This document shows, in pieces, positions 16,768 through 24,580 of a stretch of 31,809 nt of DNA. The notes beneath the pieces are model-generated. The model searched no databases and had not been told where the DNA came from. It was given only the letters and a program-made list of their open reading frames with translations. Position numbers and translations under genes: made by a program. The stretch spans positions 1 through 31,809 of the forward strand of contig CAZCUR010000025.1 in the NCBI GenBank assembly GCA_964501815.1, given 5' to 3'. The stretch's first letter is position 1, and the number at the start of each line of letters is the position of its first letter. The DNA comes from Geothermobacter sp964501815 (GTDB taxonomy: Bacteria; Desulfobacterota; Desulfuromonadia; Desulfuromonadales; Geothermobacteraceae).

Positions 16768-18734
16768 GCGGCTCCTCCGGGCTTGCGCAGGGTCAGCAGG
16801 CTCAGGTCGATGGTCCGGGCGGCGAACCCGGCTTCGCAGTAGGAGAAGTAGTAATCCCAGGTGCGCAGGAAGGGTTCGTCGTATCCCTGCCGCAGGATCT
16901 CCTCGTGCTGTTCATGGAGCCGCTTGCGCCAGCGCTGCAGGGTCATGGCATAGTCGGGCGCGCGCTGCTCGATCCGCTCGAGGATCAGGTTGGAGCGCTG
17001 GTTCATCGCGCGGTTGAGCACCCCGATGGAGGGCAGGTGGCCGCCCGGGAAGATGTGCTTGCGGATCCAGTCGCTGCTGAACCTGTAGCTGTTGTAGCGC
17101 CGGTCGGGGATGGTGATCACCTGCAGAACGACGCGCCCTCCCGGCGCGAGCAGCCGGTTGCAGGTTTCGAAGAAGGTGAAGATTCCCCGGTGCCCGACCG
17201 CTTCGAGCATCTCGATCGAGACGATGCGTGAAAAGGTCCCTTCGAGGTTGCGATAGTCAATCAGCTGCAGGTCGATCCTCTCCTCGAGACCGGCCTCCCT
17301 GACACGCTGCCGGGCCAGAGCGAGCTGCTCGTTCGACAGGGTGATGCCGGTCACACGGCAGCCGGTGCGGCGCACCGCTTCGATGGCGAAGCTTCCCCAG
17401 CCGCAGCCGATCTCGAGGACATGGTCGTCGGGGCCGATTTCGGCCTCGTCGATGACCCGCTGCAGCTTGGCGCGCTGGGCGTCGGCAAGGGACTGCTTCG
17501 CGTTGTCGAAGAGCGCGCTCGAATAGGTCATGCTCGGGTCGAGGATGGTGGCGAAGAATTCGTTGCTCAGGTCGTAATGGGCGCGGATGTTGCGTGAGCT
17601 CCCGGCCAGGGTGTTGGCGCGCAGCAGGTGCCTCGCGTAGTTGCAGATGCGCCCTCCCCAGGTCAGCAGCAGCCTCTGGTCGTTGAGATTCTCCTGCTGG
17701 CGGGCAAGCAGGGTGAGCAGGCCGGGGAGGTCGTCGCTGCTCCACTCACCGGCGCTGTAGGCTTCGCCGAAACCGATGTCCCCGGCCAGCAGAACACGGC
17801 GGAAGAAACGAAACTCGTGAACCTGCAGCTGAAAGCTGGGTTCGGCATCCTGCTCACCAAACTTCAGCTGCCTGCCATCGGGCAGCCTGACCTGGATTTG
17901 ACCCTCTTCAAGGCGGGAGAAGAAGCGGCAGAAGAGGGCGAGGCCGATCCTGTCGGCAAGGGTCGGCGCGGCCGGTCTGATCGTCATGCTGTGATCGGGG
18001 ATCGGCTTGGTGTACACGGGCAATCTCCTTTTCCAGTAGAGCTGCGCAGCCTGCCAGAGGATCCGCGGCATAGTCAGGCTGGCGCTGATCGGGTGGCGCA
18101 ACAGAACACCGAGCAGCTTAGGCCCGGTCAGCGGACGGGCCTTGCCGGAAAGTCGGGCGGTCAGCTGTGGCTGGCCTGATACCCGGTATTCGATCCGGTT
18201 GTCGATGTCATGCTGCGGTGGGCTGAGGCTGAAGCGGTAATCTCCGTCACGGCCGAAGAAGGGCGAGACATGAAATTCCTTGGCCTGCTGCCAGTGCAGG
18301 CCACCGTCGATCCGTTCTTCATCCCGGAGCAGGTAGATGTGCATCTCGCCGAAGGTGTTGTTGACCTGGGTTACGATGCAGAGCAGGCTTTCGTCTGCCG
18401 CGTAACAGTAGAAGAAACTGACCGGGTTGAAGACGTAGTTGAAATAGCGGGCCGATGTTACCAGGACAACGCGCTGCGGACGGGTTTTGACCCCGGCGCG
18501 GTGCAGGAATTGATCGAGCTTTTCGCGCAGCGGGAGCTCACCCTGTTGGAGGTAGTCGCGGTCATGGATGGCGACCGGCCGCAGCCGATTGTAGCCGAAC
18601 AGGGCGATGGAGCGGTCCAGCTCCTCCAGTTCGTCGAGGTCGAAGGCATAGAAGTAGACCGGGTAACGGAAATGGTGCCGGATCGGCGCATGGCGGACGT
18701 GGCTGACTTCTCCGGAATAGATCAGCGAGTTCAT
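16764..18734 (-). CDS. DUF1365 - cyclopropane-fatty-acid synthase fusion protein
   Basis: 656 residues, a natural fusion of two proteins often encoded by adjacent genes. Residues 1-250 are DUF1365 (NSLIYSGEVSHVRHAPIRHHF at the start, YVFNPVSFFYCY near 100-111, TFGEMHIYLL near 127). Residues about 255-656 are a cyclopropane-fatty-acid synthase-type SAM methyltransferase: RAHYDLSNEFFATILDPSMTYS near 384, the SAM motif VLEIGCGWGS at 439-448, IEMLEAVGH near 507 and KHIFPGGHLPS near 559. It would methylenate or methylate unsaturated acyl chains in the membrane. It is preceded by the flavin amine oxidase, its usual partner. In Rhodobacter sphaeroides related genes of the ChrR/sigma-E regulon take part in furan fatty-acid formation, so a cyclopropane product is not certain. 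No frameshift lies at the fusion point. Confidence 0.92.
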   Translation of the reverse strand: MNSLIYSGEVSHVRHAPIRHHFRYPVYFYAFDLDELEELDRSIALFGYNRLRPVAIHDRDYLQQGELPLREKLDQFLHRAGVKTRPQRVVLVTSARYFNYVFNPVSFFYCYAADESLLCIVTQVNNTFGEMHIYLLRDEERIDGGLHWQQAKEFHVSPFFGRDGDYRFSLSPPQHDIDNRIEYRVSGQPQLTARLSGKARPLTGPKLLGVLLRHPISASLTMPRILWQAAQLYWKRRLPVYTKPIPDHSMTIRPAAPTLADRIGLALFCRFFSRLEEGQIQVRLPDGRQLKFGEQDAEPSFQLQVHEFRFFRRVLLAGDIGFGEAYSAGEWSSDDLPGLLTLLARQQENLNDQRLLLTWGGRICNYARHLLRANTLAGSSRNIRAHYDLSNEFFATILDPSMTYSSALFDNAKQSLADAQRAKLQRVIDEAEIGPDDHVLEIGCGWGSFAIEAVRRTGCRVTGITLSNEQLALARQRVREAGLEERIDLQLIDYRNLEGTFSRIVSIEMLEAVGHRGIFTFFETCNRLLAPGGRVVLQVITIPDRRYNSYRFSSDWIRKHIFPGGHLPSIGVLNRAMNQRSNLILERIEQRAPDYAMTLQRWRKRLHEQHEEILRQGYDEPFLRTWDYYFSYCEAGFAARTIDLSLLTLRKPGGAA

Positions 18735-20008
18735 GCCGTCCCTCGCATCGATTCGGCGACGGCGACGGCCGAACGCACCGCGTCCTCGTGGAAGCCGTAG
18801 CCGAAGTAGCTGCCGCAGAACCAGGTGTGGCGACGGCCGTTCAGGCCGGGAAGGCCTTTCTGGGTGGTGATCGAGGCGAAGTCGTACTGCGGGTGCTGGT
18901 AATCGAAGCGGGCGATCACCGAACCGGGGGCGAACTCCCCCTGATGGTTGAGGGTCACGATGTAGGTCTGTTCGGTCTTAAGCCCCTGCAGAATGTTCAT
19001 GCAGTAGCTGACATAGACCGGGGTGTCTTGCTGGTCACCGCGTGCGCGCACGAAGTTCCACGCCGACCAGGTTGCAGGGAGGCGGGGGAGCAGCCGGATG
19101 TCGGTGTGCAACACCGTGTGGTTGGGCTGGTAGCGCCAGGCACCGAGCAGGCGGCGTTCCATCTTATCGGCATCCCCGAGCAGTTTCAGCGCCTGGTCGG
19201 CATGAGTTGCGACCACCACGCGGTCGAACTCCTCTGCGTGTCCATCCTCGAACACCAGCCGGACACCTTTCTCGTCGCGCAGAATCGTGGCGATCCGCGC
19301 CTGCAGCTCGACCTGGCCGTTGAAGCGCCTGCGGAATGCCTTCACGTAGGCGTGGCTGCCGCCGACCACGGTCATCCACTGGGGCCGATCGCGCAGATCG
19401 AGCAGGCCGTGGTTGGCGAAAAAGTGCAGGAAGGAACCGGCGGGGAAGTCGGCCGCGCGCAGGGTCGGCGTCGACCAGATCGCCGCGGCCATCGGCAGCA
19501 GGTAGTGGTCGATCATGAACCGGGAATACCCGCCGCGCTGCAGGTATTCGCCAAGAGTGAGTTGCGGTATGCGCTCCTCGCGCAGGTCCTTCTGCGCATT
19601 GCGACTGAAGCGGACGATCTCGAACAGGAAACGGTAAAAGGACGGCTTCACCAGGTTCGCGCGCTGGGCGAACAGACCTTTGAGACTGTTGCCGGCATAG
19701 GTGAAGCCGGTCTCGTCGCACTGGAAGCTGAACGACATCTCACTGTCGCGTGTCGGCACCTCCAGTTCATTCAGAAAGCGCCTGAAATTCGGATAGGTCC
19801 GATCATTCAGGACGATGAACCCGGTGTCGATGCCGAGCCCGGCATCCGGCCCGTCGGGAATGGTCACGGTGTTGGTGTGCCCGCCGAGGTAGTCATTACA
19901 CTCGAAGAGGCTGACCTCGCAGTCGTTGCGCAGTTGCCAGGCGCTGACGATGCCGGCGACCCCGCCACCGATGACGGCGACCCGCTTCTTTTCACTCGCA
20001 GGTCTCAT
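18731..20008 (-). CDS. FAD-dependent amine oxidase-like oxidoreductase (NAD(P)-binding Rossmann type)
   Basis: 425 residues. The N-terminal dinucleotide motif is VAVIGGGVAGIVSAWQL, followed by the amine-oxidase type NDYLGGHTNTV and GIDTGFIVLNDRTYPNF. The C-terminal FAD motif is TWFCGSYFGYGFHEDAVRSAV. This is the family found next to DUF1365 and cyclopropane-synthase-like genes. In Rhodobacter sphaeroides a member acts as a fatty-acyl desaturase-type enzyme in furan fatty-acid synthesis, which makes acyl-chain oxidation the best guess. It overlaps both neighbours by 4 nt (ATGA). Full length, all FAD residues present. Confidence 0.92.
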   Translation of the reverse strand: MRPASEKKRVAVIGGGVAGIVSAWQLRNDCEVSLFECNDYLGGHTNTVTIPDGPDAGLGIDTGFIVLNDRTYPNFRRFLNELEVPTRDSEMSFSFQCDETGFTYAGNSLKGLFAQRANLVKPSFYRFLFEIVRFSRNAQKDLREERIPQLTLGEYLQRGGYSRFMIDHYLLPMAAAIWSTPTLRAADFPAGSFLHFFANHGLLDLRDRPQWMTVVGGSHAYVKAFRRRFNGQVELQARIATILRDEKGVRLVFEDGHAEEFDRVVVATHADQALKLLGDADKMERRLLGAWRYQPNHTVLHTDIRLLPRLPATWSAWNFVRARGDQQDTPVYVSYCMNILQGLKTEQTYIVTLNHQGEFAPGSVIARFDYQHPQYDFASITTQKGLPGLNGRRHTWFCGSYFGYGFHEDAVRSAVAVAESMRGTA

Positions 20009-20787
20009 GAAGATCCCCCCTCCCTCGGAAACCAGGGAAAGAAAGCGTTGGTGCGCTTCCGGTAAGCTGCGTAATCGGGGCGCCCTTCATACTTGGCTTC
20101 GAGCATCGGAATTCCCGAGACCTTGAGCAAGAGAAAGTCGATCAGCAGCGGGCTGATTATGGCCAGCATTCCCCAGGGGGCATTGATCGCAATGAGGAAA
20201 ACGCCCCACCAGAGCAGTGCCTCTCCAAAATAGTTTGGATGGCGGGTAAGCTTCCACAAGCCCTGTTGCATGATGTGACCCGAGTCTAGCGGGTTTTTTT
20301 TGAAGCGCAGAAGCTGCCAGTCGCCGACAGCTTCGAACAGAAAACCGGTCAACCAGACCAGCACGCCGGCAAGGTCGAGCCAGCCCAGGGGCGGGCCGGC
20401 GCTGTGGATCACCAGCAGCAGCGGCAGGGCGACCAGGTAGATTACCGCTCCCTGCAGCATGAAGACCTGCAGGTAGCTGCGCCAGATGAAAGTCTTCCCC
20501 CATGTTTCCCGCCACTGCCGGTAGCGAAAATCCTCCCCCTGCTCCCGCTTTTTGCGCAGGGATATATGCCATGCCAGGCGGATGCCCCAGAGGCTGACCA
20601 GGGCCACCAACAAGATACTCCTGGGCTCCGCCGCGCCGTAAAAGATCCAGCTGCACCAGCCGAGCAGGACAAAAGCCGCTCCGTAGGCGACATCGACGAT
20701 GCTGTTGTCCTTCAGCTGCAACGCCAGCAGGAAGAGCCCCGACATCAGCAGGAACAGGATAAGGGCGGCGAACAGGAAGAGATTCAT
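20005..20787 (-). CDS. DUF1295 (steroid 5-alpha-reductase-like) membrane protein
   Basis: 260 residues with about six hydrophobic spans. The C-terminal signature RHPNYFGEALLWWGVFLIA, followed by PLLIDFLLLKVSGIPMLEAKYEGRPDYAAYRKRT, is the DUF1295/isoprenylcysteine-methyltransferase-like fold. Members reduce or methylate lipophilic substrates using NADPH or SAM; the exact chemistry of this branch is not established. It overlaps the flavin oxidase start and the DUF2177 stop by 4 nt each. In this operon it is likely an inner-membrane lipid enzyme. Confidence 0.88.
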   Translation of the reverse strand: MNLFLFAALILFLLMSGLFLLALQLKDNSIVDVAYGAAFVLLGWCSWIFYGAAEPRSILLVALVSLWGIRLAWHISLRKKREQGEDFRYRQWRETWGKTFIWRSYLQVFMLQGAVIYLVALPLLLVIHSAGPPLGWLDLAGVLVWLTGFLFEAVGDWQLLRFKKNPLDSGHIMQQGLWKLTRHPNYFGEALLWWGVFLIAINAPWGMLAIISPLLIDFLLLKVSGIPMLEAKYEGRPDYAAYRKRTNAFFPWFPREGGSS

Positions 20788-21197
20788 CCGCTGCTCCCGA
20801 GCCAGCGGCCGATCCCATAGCTGGCCGAAGCCACCAGGGTGCAGAGGACTGTCCCCCAGAGGATGTCGATAAAGACAACCTTCAGTGGCCAGTCGCGCAG
20901 GGTGGCGAGGTTGGTCAGGTCATAGGTGGCGTAGGTAAAGAAACCGAACAGGGCACCCCAAACAAGGGCGTGGCTGAGAGAGCCCGCTGACAGCGCCGGA
21001 CGCACGGCGAAGATGAGGATGCCGGCGATGTAGACCAGGTAGAAACAGAAGGCCGCCGGCCAGTTGACCTCGGGGCTGAGCAGGTGGGCGAGGTTCTTCT
21101 GGTAGAGGTTGCGGGCGATGACCCCGAGCCAGAGCAGGTCGATGGCGAAGAAAACCGGTACGGTCAGCAGGTAGAGTTTGATATCGAAAAGATTCAT
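20784..21197 (-). CDS. DUF2177 family membrane protein
   Basis: 137 residues, four predicted membrane spans. Family features: FFAIDLLWLGVIARNLYQKNLAHLL at the N-terminus, WGALFGFFTYATYDLTNLATLRDWPL in the middle and IDILWGTVLCTLVASASY near the end. Function unknown. DUF2177 genes recur in light- and singlet-oxygen-responsive clusters beside cyclopropane-synthase-like genes. Overlaps both neighbours by 4 nt. Confidence 0.88.
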   Translation of the reverse strand: MNLFDIKLYLLTVPVFFAIDLLWLGVIARNLYQKNLAHLLSPEVNWPAAFCFYLVYIAGILIFAVRPALSAGSLSHALVWGALFGFFTYATYDLTNLATLRDWPLKVVFIDILWGTVLCTLVASASYGIGRWLGSSG

Positions 21198-21646
21198 GGG
21201 AAGATCTCCTTCAGTTTTTCGGCCCGGTAATCGAAGATATCCCCCAGCATGCGCCGCACCTGAAGGGCGTGCACCAGCTCGCCCAGCGGACCGAAGGGGA
21301 GCTGGTAGGTGACCCGGTCGATCATGCGGGTGCGGCCGTCCCCCGTGGCCTCGATCGCATGGTAATGGTACCAGAAACGGTAGGGGCCGCTGCGCTGCTC
21401 ATCGACGAAGCTGTGCCCGGGTTCGATGTGCTTGATCTCGGTGAGCCACTGCCAGCGTCCGAACAGCGGGATGCCGATCTCATAGCGGATCAGCAGACCG
21501 TCGTACATCGTGTCGGGCACCGCGGAGAGGATACGGAAGCGCAACTCCGGCGGCGTGAGCCGGTCAAGATTGACCGGGGTGGCAAGAAAGGCCCAGACCT
21601 TGTCGGCGTCGGCGTTGACAATGAGGTTGCGTTCCAGCTGGTGCAT
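21194..21646 (-). CDS. SRPBCC (START/Bet v1-like) ligand-binding protein
   Basis: 150 residues. The SRPBCC pattern is clear: LERNLIVNADADKVWAFLATPVNLDRLTPPELRF at the start, a central HIEPGHSFVDEQRSGPYRFW, and MIDRVTYQLPFGPLGELVHAL near the end. It resembles the cyclase/dehydrase-type proteins next to epimerases and photolyases in stress clusters. Such proteins bind hydrophobic ligands, but the ligand is unknown here. It is the first gene of the ten-gene operon; the ATG follows ACAGGA and lies 48 bases from the proposed -10 element. Its stop overlaps DUF2177 by 4 nt. Confidence 0.88.
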   Translation of the reverse strand: MHQLERNLIVNADADKVWAFLATPVNLDRLTPPELRFRILSAVPDTMYDGLLIRYEIGIPLFGRWQWLTEIKHIEPGHSFVDEQRSGPYRFWYHYHAIEATGDGRTRMIDRVTYQLPFGPLGELVHALQVRRMLGDIFDYRAEKLKEIFP

Positions 21647-21670
21647 GGTTTCCTGTTCTGGTTTTATGAC

Positions 21671-21698
21671 TTGATTTGTCTTCTTTTCCCTTTATAGT
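21671..21698 (+). promoter_or_regulatory. Candidate promoter of the carH-like regulator gene
   Basis: Plus-strand TTGATT (21671-21676) and TATAGT (21693-21698) with 16-bp spacing. The -10 overlaps the -10 of the opposite operon promoter, so the two promoters face each other and cannot easily fire together. Transcription would start near 21705, giving a leader of about 34 bases before the TTG at 21739 and putting the palindrome at 21714-21728 inside the leader. Confidence 0.45.
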
Positions 21699-21721
21699 AA
21701 AGGTAAATGCAAATTTGTCCA
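21694..21721 (-). promoter_or_regulatory. Promoter of the ten-gene light/oxidative-damage operon
   Basis: Minus-strand TGGACA (21716-21721) followed after 16 bases by TACTAT (21694-21699). The -35 region lies inside the perfect palindrome at 21714-21728. The same arrangement, GGACAAA then 14 bases then a -10 hexamer, is found before the DUF523 gene (25560-25586). A repressor bound to the palindrome would block the -35. Confidence 0.6.
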
Positions 21722-21728
21722 GGACAAA
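21714..21728. promoter_or_regulatory. Putative CarH-type operator, 15-bp palindrome
   Basis: TTTGTCC-A-GGACAAA is a perfect inverted repeat with a one-base centre in the 92-bp divergent intergenic region. It overlaps the -35 of the minus-strand operon and the leader of the regulator gene, so it could give both operon repression and autoregulation. Partial copies: TTTGTC at 21675-21680 and the half-sites at 25580-25601. Confidence 0.6.
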
Positions 21729-21738
21729 AGGAAAGGTT

Positions 21739-22617
21739 TTGACAAGCATTCAGGAACTCAGTCGGGAACTCGGCATCGGCGTTGATACCCTGCGCGCCTG
21801 GGAGCGTCGCTACGGCTGGCCGCAACCGCGGCGCGATGGCCGGGGGCGGCGGATCTACAGCGCCAGCCAACGCGATGAGCTGCGCCTGGTGCGCCGCCTC
21901 ATCGATTTCGGTGAGCGGCCGGGCAAGGTGCTGCGGCTCGAACCGGCCGGACGGCTGCGCCTTTTGCAGGAGCATCTCGCGGCCGCGGGGCCGGACGATG
22001 AAACCCTGCGCAGCCTGGTTCTGGACGCGCCGGCTGCTGCGCTTGCCGACGACCTGCGGCACCGCCTGGAGCGGCAGGGGCTGGAGGTCTTCGTCCACCA
22101 TACCGCCGTGCCGCTGATTGACCTGCTTGGCCGGGCCTGGAGTGCCGGTGAGATCGGCATCGGCCGCGAGCACCTGGTCTCCGATGCCCTGGAGGATCTG
22201 CTGCGGGGGGAGCTGGTCCAAACCGCTGCATCACAGGATGCGCCCGGGATTCTGTCGGTCATAATCAATCCGGAGCGCCACCGGCTGGGGCTGCTGCTCG
22301 CGTCCTTGTTGCTGCAGCACAACGGCTGCAGGGTCCAGCTTATCCGCGAGCCGCTGCCGGTGGAGGATGTCCCTGACCTGGCGGCCTCCCTGCCGGCCGA
22401 CGCGGTGGCCCTCTCCTTCAGCCGCCAGACACCGCGAACGACGGCCCTGAAAGTTCTGGTCGAACTGCGGGACCGGCTCGATCCGCGTGTCAGGATGATC
22501 GCCGGCGGCGGCGCCCTGGACAATGTTTCCGGGGTGCCAAACGTCCATATCTGCTGCGACCTTGCCGAAATCGGTACCTTTGCCGCCCGGCTGCAACAGG
22601 CGCGCAGTCAACCTTGA
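21739..22617 (+). CDS. carH: CarH/LitR-type MerR regulator with B12-binding photosensory domain
   Basis: 292 residues from the TTG at 21739 (AAGGAAAGG just upstream). An ATG at 21676 in frame would place the promoter and palindrome inside the gene, so I reject it. The MerR helix-turn-helix is at 1-50 (LGIGVDTLRAWERRYGWPQPRR). The middle helical bundle carries the light-sensing W-x9-EH motif exactly (Trp134, Glu144-His145). The cobalamin domain has E-x-H-x2-G at 179-184, His181 being the lower cobalt ligand, and a GGG near residue 256. In CarH proteins adenosylcobalamin makes a DNA-binding tetramer in the dark, and light breaks it and releases DNA. The residue after Trp134 is Ser, where Thermus CarH, as I recall, has the His that ligates cobalt after photolysis. 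It probably represses the divergent operon in the dark. Confidence 0.92.
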   Translation: MTSIQELSRELGIGVDTLRAWERRYGWPQPRRDGRGRRIYSASQRDELRLVRRLIDFGERPGKVLRLEPAGRLRLLQEHLAAAGPDDETLRSLVLDAPAAALADDLRHRLERQGLEVFVHHTAVPLIDLLGRAWSAGEIGIGREHLVSDALEDLLRGELVQTAASQDAPGILSVIINPERHRLGLLLASLLLQHNGCRVQLIREPLPVEDVPDLAASLPADAVALSFSRQTPRTTALKVLVELRDRLDPRVRMIAGGGALDNVSGVPNVHICCDLAEIGTFAARLQQARSQP

Positions 22618-22631
22618 GAAAGGACTTTGAC

Positions 22632-23027
22632 ATGAATCTTAAAAGCTATTTCACCGAACATAAGGGGACCGGCATTCTGGCGACCGCCGATGGCGAAGGG
22701 CGTGTGAACGCCGCCATCTATGCCCGGCCCCAGGTGGCCGAGGACGGCTCTCTCGTCATGATCATGCGTGACCGCCTGACACGCAGCAACCTGCAGCAGA
22801 ACCCCCATGCCGCCTACCTGTTTATCGAACAGGGCCCCGGATACCGTGGTATGCGCCTGTTTTTGCGCCGGCTGCGCGAAGACGACGATCCGGAACTGAT
22901 CGCGCAGATGACCCGGCCCTGGCTGAGCGAGGAGGAGGACGCCGCCGCCGGGCCGAAATATCTCACCTGGTTCGCGGTGGACAAGGTGCTGTCGCTGGTC
23001 GGCGGCGAAGAGATTTCCCTCGATTGA
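22632..23027 (+). CDS. Pyridoxamine 5'-phosphate oxidase-fold (flavin-binding) family protein
   Basis: 131 residues. The split-barrel fold is recognised from GTGILATADGEGRVNAAIYARPQ, LVMIMRDRLTRSNLQQNPHAAYLFIEQGPGYRGMRLFLR and the C-terminal YLTWFAVDKVLSLVG. Members bind FMN, F420 or heme, or have other roles; the exact substrate is unknown. The ATG at 22632 has AAAGGA seven bases upstream and lies 14 bp after the carH stop, so it is co-transcribed with the regulator. An upstream TTG in frame lacks support. Role in this island: possibly a flavin-dependent detoxifying enzyme, low certainty. Confidence 0.85.
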   Translation: MNLKSYFTEHKGTGILATADGEGRVNAAIYARPQVAEDGSLVMIMRDRLTRSNLQQNPHAAYLFIEQGPGYRGMRLFLRRLREDDDPELIAQMTRPWLSEEEDAAAGPKYLTWFAVDKVLSLVGGEEISLD

Positions 23028-23054
23028 ACCTCGGAGCAACGGTTGGGAGCTGCC

Positions 23055-24554
23055 ATGAAGAAACAATCCGCCCCGATTCTGGTTCTCGGGGCCAGCGGCT
23101 ACATCGGCAGCCGCCTGGTGCCGCGCCTGCTCGAAGCAGGTCATGCCGTGCGTGCGCTGGCACGGACGCCGCAGAAGCTCGCCGGCCGCCCCTGGGCATC
23201 TCATCCCCGGCTGGAGATCGTTGCCGGAGATCTGTTTGACCGTGTCAGTCTCGATCGTGCCTGCAAGGGCTGTCGCGCCGCCTATTACCTGGTTCATTCC
23301 ATGAATCCGGACATCACCGATTTCGCCAGGGCCGACCGGGAGGCGGCGGAGAATTTCATTGCCGCCGCGGCGACGGCCGGGCTGAGGCAGATCATCTACC
23401 TCTCCGGCCTGGGCGAGGAGGAGGCGGGCATGAGCCACCATCTGCACTCGCGCCACGAGACGGGGGAGGTACTGCGCCGGGGCACGGTGCCGGTCACCAT
23501 CCTGCGGGCGGCGATGATCATCGGTTCGGGCAGCGCCTCCTTCGAGATCATGCGCTACCTGGTCGAGCGCCTGCCGGTGATGATCACCCCGCGCTGGGTG
23601 CAGACCCGTTGTCAGCCGATCGCGGTGCGCAACGTGCTCGGCTACCTGGTCGGCTGCCTCGATCACCCGCAGATGCTGGGCGAAACCTTCGATATCGGTT
23701 GCGAGGAGGTGGTCGACTACCGCCAGCTGATGCGCATCTATGCCGAGGAGGCCGGTCTGCCGCGCCGATGGATTGTGCCGGTTCCGGTGCTGACGCCGAG
23801 ACTGAGTTCCTACTGGATCCACCTGGTGACACCGGTTCCTGCCGCCATTGCCCGGCCGCTCGCCGAGGGGCTGAGCTGCCCGGTGCTGGTGCGCGATACC
23901 CGCATCCGTAAGCTGATTCCGCAGCAGCTGTTCGACTGCCGAACCGCCATCCGCCTGGCGCTGGAGCGAACCCGTGAACAGCACATCGAAAGCACCTGGT
24001 ACGACGCCGGCCGGCTGCCGCCGGTGGAATGGCTCAATCCCGGCGACCCGGGCTGGGCGGGAGGTTCGGTCTTTGTCGATGCCCGCGAGGTGACCGTGGC
24101 GGCATCACCCGGGCGCGTCTGGCAGACTCTCGAAGGAATTGGCGGTGCCACCGGCTGGTATTACGCCGACTGGCTCTGGTGGCTGCGCGGGCTGCTTGAC
24201 CGCCTGGTGGGCGGTTTCGGCCTGCGCCGGGGTCGGCGCGATCCCCTGCACCTGGCCGTCGGTGATGCCCTCGATTTCTGGCGTGTCGCCCGGGTGGAGC
24301 CGAACCTGCGTCTGATGCTGGTGGCCGAGATGAAACTGCCGGGGGAGGCGGTGCTGGTTTTCGAGCTGGACGAAGTCGACGGCGGCACCCGGCTGCAGCA
24401 GCGCGCCTGCTTCTTGCCGCGCGGCCTGTTCGGGCTGCTCTACTGGTGGTTGGTCTCCCCGCTGCACCATTTCGTCTTCAACGGCATGCTGCGCGGTATT
24501 GCCGACGCCTGCGCCGGGCCTGTGCTGGCAGGCCCCCGCAAGGTCGCCCGATGA
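23055..24554 (+). CDS. NAD-dependent epimerase-like SDR with C-terminal DUF2867
   Basis: 499 residues. The N-terminal atypical SDR domain has the nucleotide motif VLGASGYIGSRLVPRLLEAGH near residues 10-30, YYLVHSMNPDITDFARADREAAENFI near 80 and TILRAAMIIGSGSASFEIMRYLVERLP near 150. The C-terminal third is DUF2867 (SRPBCC-like, WQTLEGIGGATGWYYADWLWWLRG and GDALDFWRVARVEPN). Such two-domain proteins occur beside photolyase genes and LitR/CarH regulators in other bacteria. The substrate is not known; a hydrophobic or lipid compound is plausible. The ATG at 23055 has GGGAG five bases upstream and is 27 bp after the preceding stop, so the three plus-strand genes form an operon with carH. Confidence 0.9.
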   Translation: MKKQSAPILVLGASGYIGSRLVPRLLEAGHAVRALARTPQKLAGRPWASHPRLEIVAGDLFDRVSLDRACKGCRAAYYLVHSMNPDITDFARADREAAENFIAAAATAGLRQIIYLSGLGEEEAGMSHHLHSRHETGEVLRRGTVPVTILRAAMIIGSGSASFEIMRYLVERLPVMITPRWVQTRCQPIAVRNVLGYLVGCLDHPQMLGETFDIGCEEVVDYRQLMRIYAEEAGLPRRWIVPVPVLTPRLSSYWIHLVTPVPAAIARPLAEGLSCPVLVRDTRIRKLIPQQLFDCRTAIRLALERTREQHIESTWYDAGRLPPVEWLNPGDPGWAGGSVFVDAREVTVAASPGRVWQTLEGIGGATGWYYADWLWWLRGLLDRLVGGFGLRRGRRDPLHLAVGDALDFWRVARVEPNLRLMLVAEMKLPGEAVLVFELDEVDGGTRLQQRACFLPRGLFGLLYWWLVSPLHHFVFNGMLRGIADACAGPVLAGPRKVAR

Positions 24555-24580
24555 TGTCGTCGGCGCGACGCCATTCGCAC

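Noticed and set aside
21676..21738. ATG at 21676 as start of the CarH-like regulator
   Set aside because: It would put the operon promoter, the palindrome and 21 unrelated residues inside the gene; the TTG at 21739 has a good ribosome-binding site and begins at the MerR domain.
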